Positions 63,887 through 64,000 of a DNA stretch of 64,000 nucleotides are shown piece after piece; positions within the stretch are counted from its first letter, which is position 1; every line of letters begins with the position of its first letter. Source of the stretch: Sphingorhabdus sp. YGSMI21 (GTDB lineage Bacteria; Pseudomonadota; Alphaproteobacteria; Sphingomonadales; Sphingomonadaceae). Below the pieces are notes generated by a model, which was not told the origin of the DNA, made no database searches, and saw only the letters and a program-made list of their open reading frames with translations. Location: assembly GCF_002776575.1 (NCBI RefSeq), contig NZ_CP022549.1, positions 62,001 through 126,000 of the forward strand. The letters run 5' to 3'. The translations under genes and the position numbers were made by a program.

Positions 63887-64000
63887 ATGGATACTAACTC
63901 GTCCCGAGCATTGGTGCACGCACCCTTCGGCTGGTCAAGCGGCCAGGACAGAAACGAGTGGAACTTGCGCCACAGCCTTCGGCAAGCGCCGCAAGTGGCT
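63887..64000 (+). CDS. Unidentified copper-regulated gene, 5' end only
   Basis: ATG 63887 after GGAGA; 38 residues before the window ends (MDTNSSRALVHAPFGWSS...). Soluble-looking N terminus with no family recognised. In related clusters a copper ATPase or efflux gene is often divergent from cueR, but the N terminus does not show an HMA domain, so identity is open. Confidence 0.7.
   Translation, partial: MDTNSSRALVHAPFGWSSGQDRNEWNLRHSLRQAPQVA

Overview
The window looks like an accessory metal-resistance region of an alphaproteobacterium, most likely a sphingomonad. This is inferred from the gene families and layouts (czcCBA with a DUF190 gene, FTR1 iron permease with a cytochrome c domain, caa3-type oxidase with a fused subunit I/III, two TonB receptors), not from a marker gene. 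No rRNA, tRNA, CRISPR array or replication gene was found. By eye, about 29-36 kb and 44-50 kb are AT-richer and full of fragments, while most metal operons are GC-rich.

Layout. 1-3 kb: a CPC-type P1B ATPase (cut by the left edge) and its MerR-family regulator, then a decayed IS481 transposase. 4.2-10.5 kb: a terminal oxidase cluster (ctaG, cytochrome b561, cytochromes c, subunit II with a heme c domain, fused subunit I/III). 10.5-16 kb: a ZIP gene with an internal stop, a CDF exporter, peroxiredoxin and cysteine synthase. 14.5-18.1 kb: FTR1 permease plus multicopper oxidase behind a MerR-type promoter. 18.6-28.1 kb: czcCBA, DUF190 and a P1B-4-like ATPase. 28.4-36 kb: small stress, membrane and envelope genes, two CDF-type genes (one broken by a complete IS3 element), a universal stress protein. 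36.1-39.4 kb: TonB receptor plus PepSY protein under a Fur-box-like promoter. 39.9-43 kb: mer operon (merR, merT, merP, merA, split merC), followed by an IS407-like element. 44.5-50.5 kb: dsbB and a DsbA-like gene amid IS5, Kup, MBL-fold and Tn3 fragments and a decayed duplicate of the 34.8-35.3 kb segment. 50.6-55.6 kb: second TonB receptor, a Fic protein, IS701-type fragment. 56.6-57.7 kb: IS630 element. 57.7-64 kb: a copper-type module with four CueR-like boxes.

How it fits together. Four metal circuits can be read from promoter architecture: (i) a divalent-metal MerR regulator with CTGTAG-NNN-CTACAG-type boxes at its own gene, the P1B ATPase and apparently the FTR1/oxidase operon; (ii) merR with a 19-bp-spacer promoter before merTPAC; (iii) a CueR-like regulator with CTTCCCAT-type boxes before the multicopper oxidase, a CBS-domain gene, an unidentified gene at the right edge, and itself; (iv) Fur-like palindromes before both TonB receptors. 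An orphan CsoR/FrmR-like box lies before dsbB.

A recurring oddity is that otherwise intact genes carry one stop codon or frameshift (ZIP, membrane-AlbA_2 protein, merC, Fic, the copper oxidase signal peptide). Either the island is decaying or the assembly has base errors. The least familiar piece is a very large fusion (NAD-dependent epimerase, His/Met-rich linker, SPW membrane repeats, VKOR-like segment lacking its cysteine pair) downstream of the copper-type CBS gene.
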